11,386 nt of DNA from NCBI GenBank assembly GCA_018262455.1, contig JAGSPR010000204.1, positions 1 to 11,386 on the forward strand, written 5' to 3'. Position 1 is the stretch's first letter; each line of letters opens with the position of its first letter. This document shows, in pieces, positions 1-5,990 of the stretch. The stretch is from Deltaproteobacteria bacterium (GTDB lineage Bacteria; Myxococcota; Polyangia; Haliangiales; Haliangiaceae). The notes beneath the pieces are model-generated. The model saw only the letters and a program-made list of their open reading frames with translations. It searched no databases and had not been told where the DNA came from. The translations under genes and the position numbers were made by a program.

Positions 1-619
1 TGCCGCGCAGCCCAAGACGGACGCCAAGGCGCCGGTCAAGGTCGAGCCCAAGGCGGACGCCAAGGCCGACGCCAAGACGCCGGCGGCGAAGGTCGACGCG
101 AAGGTCGAGCCGAAGGATGCGAAGGCGCCGCCACCGGCCGGTGAGAAGAAGCTGGAGATGCCGAAGCCGCCCGCCGAGCTCGACGCGATGGCCAAGCTTC
201 TCGGTGGCAACTGGAAGTGCAAGGGGCAGGAGTTCGGCATGGACGGCGCCGCGACGCCCATCACCGCCACGAGCAAGGCCAAGCTCGATCTCGACAAGTG
301 GTGGTTCTCGGAGGCCACCGAGGTCAAGGACAAGATGAACCTCAAGATGACCTCGTTCACGACCTTCGACAGCAACTCGAAGAAGTGGCGCCGCGTGATG
401 ATCAACAACATGGGCAGCTACATGGTCGGCACCTCGGACGGCTTGAAGGACAACAAGATGGACTGGAACATGGACACGATGGGCCCGATGGGCGCCGGGA
501 TGTTCCGTGACCACGTCGACGCGTCCGATGCCAAAGCGGGCGCGAAGTTCTCGGGCGAGATGTCGATCGACAAGGGCAAGACCTGGATGAAGGTCTACGA
601 GATCACCTGCAAGAAGTGA
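1..619 (+). CDS. DUF1579-like protein with Lys/Ala/Pro-rich N-terminal linker (5' end outside window)
   Basis: The reading frame is already open at base 2 and ends at TGA 617-619, so the true start and any signal peptide lie left of the window. The first ~55 visible residues are a low-complexity Lys/Ala/Pro/Asp linker with repeated DAKA and KVEPK units. The folded part starts near MPKPPAELD (base 158) and continues with LLGGNWKCKG, an FGMDG turn, KLDLDKWWF, NNMGSYMVG, then GEMSIDKGKTW and a C-terminal YEITCKK. This order (opening G-x-W-x-C, central Met/Gly-rich strand, 'SxDxGKTW' near the end) resembles myxobacterial proteins annotated as DUF1579, a presumed beta-barrel family without a settled function. 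An internal ATG at 158 would give 153 residues, but the coherent upstream linker argues for a longer protein. The linker suggests a secreted or periplasmic protein with a flexible tether; this is inference. It converges on ddl. Family call moderate, coding status high. Confidence 0.8.
   Translation, partial: AAQPKTDAKAPVKVEPKADAKADAKTPAAKVDAKVEPKDAKAPPPAGEKKLEMPKPPAELDAMAKLLGGNWKCKGQEFGMDGAATPITATSKAKLDLDKWWFSEATEVKDKMNLKMTSFTTFDSNSKKWRRVMINNMGSYMVGTSDGLKDNKMDWNMDTMGPMGAGMFRDHVDASDAKAGAKFSGEMSIDKGKTWMKVYEITCKK
11..126 (+). repeat. Imperfect tandem Lys-Ala-Asp/Pro codon repeats (linker)
   Basis: Short units built on GACGCCAAG and AAGGTCGAGCC recur; AAGGTCGAGCC occurs at 38-48 and again at 101-111. 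They encode the DAKA/KVEPK linker of the DUF1579-like protein. Such a repeat can expand or contract by slippage, so linker length may vary between strains. Confidence 0.6.
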
Positions 620-674
620 GAGCCCGAGCCGGGTCCCGACGCACGCCAGCGGCGGGCCCGAAACCGAGGTCGTA

Positions 675-710
675 GAAGAACCCGGCGACCGCGAGGCCGC
701 CGGGTTCCTT
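675..710. terminator. Bidirectional hairpin terminator between the DUF1579-like gene and ddl
   Basis: GAACCCGGCG (678-687) and CGCCGGGTTC (698-707) form a perfect 10-bp stem around a 10-base loop. It lies between two converging stop codons (617-619 and 714-716). The flanks are only slightly T-rich (CCTT on the plus side, TTCTA on the minus side), so its strength as an intrinsic terminator is uncertain. Its position fits shared termination of both transcripts. Confidence 0.75.
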
Positions 711-713
711 GCG

Positions 714-1655
714 TCAGATCGTGGACGCGCTCGCGAGGATCTCCTCGCACAGCGTCGCGTAGTCCATGCCGGCGCTCTTGGCGATCTTCGGCAGCAAGCT
801 CGTCTGCGTCATGCCCGGTAGCGTGTTGACCTCGAGCACGAAGGGATCGCCGTGCGAGTTGATCCGGAGATCCGGCCGCGAGTGGCCGCTGCAGCCCAGC
901 GCGTTGTAGGCCGCGAGCGCGACCCGCTCGCACCGCGCGAGGACCTCGGCGGGCAACTCGGGCGGGATGAGGTACTTGGTGTCGGTGCGCTTGTACTTCG
1001 CCTCGTAGTCGTAGAACTTCGTGGCTGGGCGGACCTCGACCGAGCCGAGCACCGCGCCGTTCAGGATCCCGACGAACACCTCGGTCCCGGCGATGTAGTC
1101 CTCGACGAGCACGGGTCCGTGGAACTTGCGTGCCGCGGCAACCGCGGGGGCGAGGTCCGCCGCATGTTCGACGATGCTCACGCCGACCGAGCTGCCTTCG
1201 TTCGCCGGCTTGACCACCCACGGTAGCGGCCAGTCGGCGAGCCCGACGATCGCGTCGCTGCCATCGGCCGGACCGTCGTGCGGCAGCACGCGAAACCGCG
1301 GGGTCGGCAGCCCGTTCGACTCGAAGATCCGCTTCGAGATCACCTTGTCCATGGCGAGCGCGCTCGCCAGGATTCCCGAGCCGGTGCACGGGATTCGCAA
1401 GCATGCGCACATGCCTTGGACGGCGCCATCCTCCCCCCACGTGCCGTGCAGCGCGTTCCACACCACCGCAGCACCAGAGTCTTCGAGCATGCGCCCGAGG
1501 CTCACTCCTTCGCGCCAGTCGATCGCGACCGCATCCCAGCCTCGCCCCACGAGGGCGGCGAGCACGCCCCCGCCCGTGCTGAGCGAGACCTCGCGCTCTG
1601 CGGATAGCCCGCCCATCACGACCGCGACTCGCTTGCCGGCGAAGGGATGCGACAT
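714..1655 (-). CDS. ddl: D-alanine--D-alanine ligase
   Basis: ATP-grasp ligase that joins two D-alanines in the cytoplasm for MurF to add to the peptidoglycan stem peptide. About 313 residues from ATG 1655. Visible motifs: VAVVMGGLSAEREVSL (residues ~10-25), NALHGTWGEDGAVQG (~67-81), the AMDK/SK segment (~101-108), the ATP loop KPANEGSSVGVS (~149-160), FYDYEAKY (~214-221), and a metal-binding end RPDLRI...FVLEVNTLPGMTQTSL (~260-287). The Tyr of FYDYEAKY argues for D-Ala-D-Ala rather than a VanA-type D-lactate product. A GTG at 1679 would add eight residues; ATG 1655 is preferred because it is a standard start and has GAGG upstream, though at a longish 11-base spacing. It is the last gene of the murC-murB-ddl run, 45 bases after murB on this start choice, and ends at a hairpin. 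Cys replaces the common Tyr in the IPxTGSG segment; nothing else looks degraded. Confidence 0.96.
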   Translation of the reverse strand: MSHPFAGKRVAVVMGGLSAEREVSLSTGGGVLAALVGRGWDAVAIDWREGVSLGRMLEDSGAAVVWNALHGTWGEDGAVQGMCACLRIPCTGSGILASALAMDKVISKRIFESNGLPTPRFRVLPHDGPADGSDAIVGLADWPLPWVVKPANEGSSVGVSIVEHAADLAPAVAAARKFHGPVLVEDYIAGTEVFVGILNGAVLGSVEVRPATKFYDYEAKYKRTDTKYLIPPELPAEVLARCERVALAAYNALGCSGHSRPDLRINSHGDPFVLEVNTLPGMTQTSLLPKIAKSAGMDYATLCEEILASASTI

Positions 1656-1700
1656 GGCTCGTTCTACCTCAACCCGCACGGTGTTCGCTTCATTGCGACG

Positions 1701-2750
1701 CTACGTCTCGCGTCCGACGATGACCGGCTCGGGATGCAGCGAGATTCCGAACCGCGCGCGGACCCCGTCCTGGATCTCGCGTGCGAGCGCGAGCAGCTCG
1801 CGGGCCTTGGCGCCACCTCGGTTGACGAGGGCGAGCGCGTGCTTGTTCGAGACGCCGACGCGGCCGACCGTGTAGCCCTTCGCGAAGCCCGCGTGCTCGA
1901 TCAACCATCCGGCACTGAGCTTGGTGTGGCCGTCGGGCGCCGCGAAGCAGGGCATCTTCACCCCGGGCGCAAGGCGCGCCTGGACCTCCGCGAGGGTCGC
2001 GGCATCGACGATCGGGTTCATGAAGAACGATCCCGCGCTGCGAGACTCGGGATCGAGCGGATCGACGACCATCCCCTTGCCACGCCGCAGCTCGATCACC
2101 GTGCGCCGGACGTCGGCGGCCGGGGCCCGCGCGCCTTCGGCGATCCCGAGGGCCCGCGCGAGCTCGGGATACGCGATCGGCGCCGAGTCCTCGCCGCGCC
2201 CGAGCCGGAACTGGACCTCGACGACGATCCAGCGGTCGCTGCCCTTGAACACGCTCGTGCGGTAGTCGAACTCGCACGCCTCGGGCGGCAGCAGGGCGAC
2301 CTCGCCGGTCGTTCGATCGAGCGCGCGAACCGCCACGATCGCGTCGGCGACCGCCTGGCCGTACGCGCCGACGTTCTGCATCGGGGTCGCCCCGACGAGC
2401 CCGGGGATCCCGGACAGGCACTCGAGGCCATGCAGGCCGGCGTCGACCATCTGCGCGACGAACGGATCCCACACGACGCCCGCCCCGGCCGCGACGATCG
2501 CGTGGTCGGCGTGATCTTCGATCGCGATCCCCGGGATCGCGATCTGGATCGCGAGGCCGTCCCAGCCGCCGTCGCGGACCACGAGGTTGGAGCCGCCGCC
2601 GAGGACGAGCACGCGGTCCCCGCCGGCTTGCGCGATCGCGAGCGCCTCGGCGAGCTCCGCGAGGGTCGTGACGCGGACCATCAGGCGCGCGGCGCCGCCG
2701 ACGCCGAGCGTCGTTCTCGGCGCGAGCTCCACATCGTGCTCGACCTCCAT
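1701..2750 (-). CDS. murB: UDP-N-acetylenolpyruvoylglucosamine reductase (type I MurB)
   Basis: FAD enzyme that reduces UDP-GlcNAc-enolpyruvate with NADPH to UDP-MurNAc, the second committed step of peptidoglycan precursor synthesis. 349 residues, ATG at 2750. FAD-binding part: LGVGGAARL (~15-23), LVLGGGSNLVV (~48-58), ECLSGIPGLVGATPMQNVGAYGQ (~110-132, read as two adjoining pieces). Catalytic residues: Arg164 in FDYRTSVFKG, Ser241 in AGSFFMNP and Glu341 in SLHPEP. The C-terminal SAGWLIEHAGFAKG block (~279-292) is typical. Length and the P-x-QNVGAYGQ form (not the MNAGAYG form) place it with type I, Escherichia-like enzymes. It starts six bases after the murC stop, so the two are almost certainly co-transcribed and perhaps translationally coupled; the ribosome site inside the murC end (GAGCGG) is weak. 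No damage seen. Confidence 0.97.
   Translation of the reverse strand: MEVEHDVELAPRTTLGVGGAARLMVRVTTLAELAEALAIAQAGGDRVLVLGGGSNLVVRDGGWDGLAIQIAIPGIAIEDHADHAIVAAGAGVVWDPFVAQMVDAGLHGLECLSGIPGLVGATPMQNVGAYGQAVADAIVAVRALDRTTGEVALLPPEACEFDYRTSVFKGSDRWIVVEVQFRLGRGEDSAPIAYPELARALGIAEGARAPAADVRRTVIELRRGKGMVVDPLDPESRSAGSFFMNPIVDAATLAEVQARLAPGVKMPCFAAPDGHTKLSAGWLIEHAGFAKGYTVGRVGVSNKHALALVNRGGAKARELLALAREIQDGVRARFGISLHPEPVIVGRET
2520..2544. repeat. Perfect 25-base palindrome inside murB
   Basis: Arms GATCGCGATCCC (2520-2531) and GGGATCGCGATC (2533-2544) are exact reverse complements around a single C at 2532. It encodes the IAIPGIAI segment of MurB, so the near-symmetric peptide with repeated ATC GCG ATC codons may be enough to explain it. 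No operator function is claimed. Confidence 0.7.
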
Positions 2751-2756
2751 GACCGC

Positions 2757-4202
2757 TCAGCGCGCGACGGTCGCGCTCGATTCGTCGACCCGGACCAGAT
2801 TCTTCTTCGACGCAGCCCCGAGCCGCTTTTCGAGCAGATCGATCACCTCGTTGCAGGTGAGCTGGATGTTGCCCGCGCCGAGCGTGATCAGGAGATCGCC
2901 GGGCTGGGCGTGGCCGTCGAGCCACGCCGCCAGATCCTCGCGCCGCGGCACGTAGGTGATGTCCTTGTGTCCCGCCTCGCGTGCGAGCCGGACCAGTACC
3001 TCGCTGGTCACGCCCTCGATCGGCTTCTCGCCCGCGGCGAAGATGTCGCAGATCACGACCTTGTCGGCATCGTGGAACGCGCGCGGGAACTCGCCGAGCT
3101 GATCGCGGGTCCGGGTGAAGCGGTGGGGCTGGAACGCGGCGATGACGCGCCGGCCAGCGAACGAGCTCTTCGCTCCCGACAGCGTCGCCTTGACCTCGGC
3201 GGGGTGGTGGCCGAAATCGTCGACGATCGTCACGCCGGCGACCTCGCCGCGAACGGTGAACCGGCGCGCCACCCCCTCGAACTGGGCGAGCGCCTTGACG
3301 TAGGTCTCGAACGGAATCGCGAGGAAGTCGGAGATCGCGAGCACGGCCAGCGCATTGAGCACGTTGTGCGCACCGGGCATCGGCAGCACGACCTCGCCGA
3401 GCTCCTCGGCGCGCCGCCACGCGACGAAGCGCGTGGTCATGCCCTCATGCCGGACATTGCGCGCGCGATAGATCGCCTGCGAGGTGATCCCGAAGGTGAC
3501 GAAGCGCTTCGTCATGCTGGGCAGGATCTCCTGGACGCCCGCGTTATCGAGGCAGAGCGCGCTCATGCCGAAGAACGGCACGCGGTTGCAGAAGTCGGTG
3601 AACGCCTTCTTGACGTTGTCGAACGTGCCGTAATGATCGAGGTGCTCGGCGTCGATGTTCGTCACGATCGCCAGCGTCGGCGTGAGCGTCAGGAACGAAC
3701 CATCACTCTCGTCGGCTTCGGCGACCAGGTAGTCGCTCTTGCCCCAGCGGGCGTTCGCGAGCCCGAGCGAATTGACGCGACCGCCGATCACCGCGGTAGG
3801 GTCGAGCCCCGCGGCCATCAGCACCGTGTGCATCATCGTCGTCGACGTGGTCTTGCCGTGCGCGCCGGCGACCGCGATCCCGTACTTCATCCGCATCAGC
3901 TCGCCGAGCATCTCGGCACGCGGGATCACCGGGATCTGGCGGGCGCGCGCGGCCTCGATCTCGGGGTTGTAACCCTTGATCGCGCTCGACACGACGACGA
4001 CATCGGCCTCGCCCAGGTTGTCGGAGCGATGACCCTGCTTGATGGTGCAGCCGATCTTCGCGAGGTGCCTGGTGATCTCGGTGTCGTTGTTGTCGGAGCC
4101 CGACACCCGGTAGCCCATGTTCGCGAGCACCTCGGCGATGCCGCACATCCCCATGCCACCGATGCCGACGAAGTGGATCTTGGTGTCTTGCTTGCGGAAC
4201 AT
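2757..4202 (-). CDS. murC: UDP-N-acetylmuramate--L-alanine ligase
   Basis: ATP-dependent cytoplasmic ligase that attaches L-alanine to UDP-MurNAc. 481 residues from ATG 4202. N-terminal Rossmann domain with HFVGIGGMGMCGIAEVL (~10-26) and SGSDNND (~34-40); P-loop VAGAHGKTTSTTMM (~111-124); Mg and carbamate region EADESDGSF (~162-170) with TNIDAEHLDHYGTF (~181-194); GAHNVLNALA (~277-286); C-terminal domain starting VARRFTVRGE (~311-320) with DDFGHHPAEV (~328-337), FQPHRFTRTR (~357-366) and LGAGNI (~441-446). The more usual DYGHHP is DFGHHP here, a mild change. A TTG at 4223 would add seven residues, but ATG 4202 has AGG-rich sequence (AGGTAGGCCC) just upstream and a normal MurC N-terminus. It is followed by murB after six bases and preceded by 135 bases of non-coding DNA, so it may have its own promoter instead of reading through from murG. 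Confidence 0.97.
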   Translation of the reverse strand: MFRKQDTKIHFVGIGGMGMCGIAEVLANMGYRVSGSDNNDTEITRHLAKIGCTIKQGHRSDNLGEADVVVVSSAIKGYNPEIEAARARQIPVIPRAEMLGELMRMKYGIAVAGAHGKTTSTTMMHTVLMAAGLDPTAVIGGRVNSLGLANARWGKSDYLVAEADESDGSFLTLTPTLAIVTNIDAEHLDHYGTFDNVKKAFTDFCNRVPFFGMSALCLDNAGVQEILPSMTKRFVTFGITSQAIYRARNVRHEGMTTRFVAWRRAEELGEVVLPMPGAHNVLNALAVLAISDFLAIPFETYVKALAQFEGVARRFTVRGEVAGVTIVDDFGHHPAEVKATLSGAKSSFAGRRVIAAFQPHRFTRTRDQLGEFPRAFHDADKVVICDIFAAGEKPIEGVTSEVLVRLAREAGHKDITYVPRREDLAAWLDGHAQPGDLLITLGAGNIQLTCNEVIDLLEKRLGAASKKNLVRVDESSATVAR

Positions 4203-4337
4203 GGGCCTACCTGATCTGGACAACGCCCACCGACGGGAAGTTATGGCAGCCCGCCTCGCCGAGGCTCGTCGGGCAATTCGTCCGCGGGGGTTCGCGCGTT
4301 TTTACCAGATCGAGGCGATCGTTGTCGAACGTCCTGC
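4203..4337 (-). promoter_or_regulatory. Non-coding leader upstream of murC, with a hairpin at 4249-4274
   Basis: These 135 bases separate the secreted-protein gene stop (4338-4340) from murC. A hairpin can form: GCCTC (4253-4257) pairs with GAGGC (4261-4265), extended by GCCCG (4249-4253) and CGGGC (4270-4274) with a bulge. No T-run follows on the minus strand, so it is a poor intrinsic terminator. A weak promoter candidate on the minus strand is TTCGAC, an 18-base spacer, then GTAAAA. It is logical for a murC promoter to lie here because murG is cut off by a plus-strand gene, but the sequence match is poor. Confidence 0.3.
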
Positions 4338-5027
4338 TCAGGGCGTCGGCGGCGCCGCGGCGATCGTGATCAGCTTGCTGGCGCCGGACTTGCGCCCCGT
4401 GTTGTCGACGAAGAACACCGAGACCTGGTCACCCGCCTGGGACAGGACGGTGCCGTTCGGCAAGGCGTGACAGTCCCCGCTCGAGTAGGCGGTGACCGTG
4501 GAGCTGGTGACATAGCCCCACGAACGGGGCACGCCCTTGCCGTCGGCGACCACGAGCACCACCGCGCCTGCCGGCGGAGCGCCGTCGAGCGTGACCGTGA
4601 CCGTCGTGGCGGAGTGGCGGCCGAGCGAGCTCTCGAACCGGATCGACGCCACCTTCGGCGTGGCGAGCCGAGCCCGGGGCTCCGTGAGGCCGGTCGCCTG
4701 CGCCACGACCGCGTGCTTGGTGTCCTCGAGCACGACCGCCCCGGTCGTGGGGAGTCGGTAGACGGCGAGCCCCGGCGCGAGCGGCTCGATCGACGGTTTG
4801 ACGAGGCCCTTCGCCCCGCGGAACCGCCATCCCGGTTGGACCGCCACATCCCCTTTGTCGAGCGCGCCCTGCTGGAGCGCGGCCGCGACCACGAGGATCC
4901 CGCCATCCTGCGGAACCCCGAGGTCGGCATTCATGACCTTCGGTGCGAGGCCCCACATCGCACAGTCCGCGGCGGCGACAGTGGGGGTGAGGGCGAGGAG
5001 GGCGGCGACGGTGGCGAGCCTGAACAT
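4338..5027 (-). CDS. Secreted two-cysteine protein of unknown family, tandem copy 2
   Basis: Not recognised as a named family. 229 residues from ATG 5027. The N-terminus is a Sec signal peptide (MFRLATVAALLALTPTVAAA, cleavage near AAA-DC). Cys22, two residues after the likely cleavage site, is not in a lipobox. The middle holds KGLVKP (~73-78) and LAPGLAVYRLP (~83-93). A C-terminal part (~124-222) of alternating strands contains GRHSATTVTV, GAVVLVVADGKG, GDCHALPNGTV with Cys186, and QVSVFFVDNTGRKS; it reads like an Ig or FN3-type beta-sandwich. Cys22 and Cys186 could form a disulfide. It is clearly homologous to the next gene upstream (5219-5902), sharing KVxx, GLVKPxI, APGLAVYR, GRHxxT, APAGAVxLVVADxKG and the LPxGTVxSxxGDQV block. 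A GTG at 5057 would add ten residues; ATG fits the signal peptide better. No Shine-Dalgarno sequence is visible. Likely exported to the periplasm or outside; role unknown. Confidence 0.85.
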   Translation of the reverse strand: MFRLATVAALLALTPTVAAADCAMWGLAPKVMNADLGVPQDGGILVVAAALQQGALDKGDVAVQPGWRFRGAKGLVKPSIEPLAPGLAVYRLPTTGAVVLEDTKHAVVAQATGLTEPRARLATPKVASIRFESSLGRHSATTVTVTLDGAPPAGAVVLVVADGKGVPRSWGYVTSSTVTAYSSGDCHALPNGTVLSQAGDQVSVFFVDNTGRKSGASKLITIAAAPPTP

Positions 5028-5045
5028 GGCGGCTATCAACGTAGC
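5028..5045 (-). promoter_or_regulatory. Conserved start-proximal element, copy 2 paralogue
   Basis: Read on the minus strand, GCTACGTTGATAGC lies directly before the ATG at 5027. Nearly the same string, GCTACGCTGATGGC, precedes the sister gene at 5902. Neither start has a Shine-Dalgarno sequence. TACGTT could be a -10 (TAnnnT) of a nearly leaderless transcript, or the whole string may simply be unselected duplicate sequence. Confidence 0.35.
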
Positions 5046-5136
5046 GCGGGGCGTCACGTTCTATGATGGAGCGAGTCCGCAAGATCTCGCGGCTTCGCGG
5101 CGTTCGCCGGTCCCGGGCGATCTTCCCGGCGACCGA

Positions 5137-5204
5137 CGCGGGCGACACGCGGCCAGCTTCGTCGACCCAGAACGGCGCACCTGGCTTCGGCCGAGCAGCG
5201 CGAC
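5137..5204 (-). pseudogene. Frameshifted C-terminal scrap of a third secreted-protein paralogue
   Basis: Between the two intact paralogues, the minus strand at 5172-5137 translates as FWVDEAGRVSPA. This matches FWLDEVGLVSPA of the 5219-5902 protein at 9 of 12 residues and about 28 of 36 bases, and FFVDNTGRKSGA of the 4338-5027 protein more weakly. Just upstream, in another frame (5204-5178), VALLGRSQV matches VASSVGDQV of the same C-terminal block. A small indel therefore separates the two halves. Nothing upstream of this block resembles the rest of the protein, because the intact neighbour gene ends at 5219. I read it as the remnant of a former middle copy, or of a partial duplication of a C-terminus. 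No start, no conserved stop. Confidence 0.6.
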
Positions 5205-5218
5205 GAATTCCGCCGACC

Positions 5219-5902
5219 TCACGGCGTCTCCACGACGACCGGCATGGTCGCAGGCGAGACGAGCCCGACCTCGTCGAGCCAGAACAGCGTGACCTGGTCG
5301 CCGACGCTGGAGGCTACGGTGCCCGCGGGCAGCGACACGCACCCGCCCCCACTGTTGTAGACCCACACGGACTTGCCGATCGGGCGACCCCACGCCAGGG
5401 CCTTGCCCTTGGGATCGGCCACGACGAGCGCCACGGCGCCCGCGGGTGCGGCCTCGGCGAGCTCGACCACCACGCTCGTGCTCGGGTGTCTGCCGTGCGA
5501 GTCCTGGCGCTTGATCGCGGTGACCTTCGGCGCGGCCGGCGGCAGGCGCTTGTCGGCGATCAAGCCGAAGGCGAGTTGGGTCTTGCCGTTCTCGAGCGCC
5601 ACCGAGCGCGCTCCGTCGGGGATGCGATACACCGCGAGCCCGGGTGCGATCACGTCGATCACCGGCTTGACGAGGCCGGTGCTGGTCCGCAGCCACCAGG
5701 GCTGGATGGCCAGCTCGGTGGGGCTCGGTCCCGTGCCATCGCGTGAGCTCTCGACCATGACGACGAAGCCGCCGCCCGCCGAGATCGCCGCGGGCGATGA
5801 GCGGTGGACGACCTTGGCTCGCAAGCCCGGGATGGCGCAGGGCGCCGCGAGCGCGGAGGGAGCGAGCGCGAACAGGAGCGCAGCGGTGAGTCGTCGGAGC
5901 AT
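5219..5902 (-). CDS. Secreted two-cysteine protein of unknown family, tandem copy 1
   Basis: Not recognised as a named family. 227 residues from ATG 5902. Signal peptide MLRRLTAALLFALAPSALAA, then PCAIPGLRAKV; Cys22 sits at the same position as in the downstream sister protein. Central part: ELAIQPWWLR (~63-72), STGLVKPVID and VIAPGLAVYRIP (~84-95). C-terminal beta-rich part (~125-225): KVTAI, GRHPSTSVVVEL, GAVALVVADPKG, a GGGCVSLPAGTV block with Cys188, GDQVTLFWLDEVGLVS. The two conserved cysteines, the same block order and tandem orientation show duplication from one ancestor. It is divergent from the arrestin-like gene (88 bases between starts) and 191 bases ahead of its sister's start. 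Export is supported by the signal peptide; the C-terminal Ig-like fold is inference; the function is unknown. Confidence 0.88.
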   Translation of the reverse strand: MLRRLTAALLFALAPSALAAPCAIPGLRAKVVHRSSPAAISAGGGFVVMVESSRDGTGPSPTELAIQPWWLRTSTGLVKPVIDVIAPGLAVYRIPDGARSVALENGKTQLAFGLIADKRLPPAAPKVTAIKRQDSHGRHPSTSVVVELAEAAPAGAVALVVADPKGKALAWGRPIGKSVWVYNSGGGCVSLPAGTVASSVGDQVTLFWLDEVGLVSPATMPVVVETP

Positions 5903-5918
5903 GCGCCATCAGCGTAGC
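5903..5918 (-). promoter_or_regulatory. Conserved start-proximal element, copy 1 paralogue
   Basis: Read on the minus strand, GCTACGCTGATGGC immediately precedes the ATG at 5902, matching the element before the sister gene (GCTACGTTGATAGC) at 12 of 14 bases. No Shine-Dalgarno sequence is present. TACGCT could serve as a -10; no convincing -35 stands at 16-18 bases from it. Confidence 0.35.
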
Positions 5919-5990
5919 TGGTTTGGTGGGGGCCCCGGGCGCAAGTTGTCCTGGCGCAACGCCCGCCGCAGGCTCGTGTACCGTGTTGCC

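Noticed and set aside
11..126. Possible CRISPR-like or tandem-repeat array
   Set aside because: The units are short, imperfect, multiples of three and encode a continuous Lys/Ala/Pro linker in frame with the DUF1579-like domain; there are no unique spacers.
1647..4214. Plus-strand open frame of 855 codons opposite murB and murC
   Set aside because: It is antisense to two genes with intact catalytic motifs. The translation is rich in Arg, Asp, Glu, Ala and His with no domain pattern, as expected when high third-position GC removes stop codons from the complementary frame.
4283..4303. Small CGCG stem followed by TTTTT on the plus strand
   Set aside because: It looks like a minimal terminator, but no plus-strand gene ends nearby and the stem is only 4 bp.
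5373..5975. Upstream extension of the arrestin-like frame
   Set aside because: It is open but antisense to the secreted paralogue, whose signal peptide and homology to its neighbour are clear. The extension shows no homology-like pattern, so the start was placed at 5991 (or 5976).
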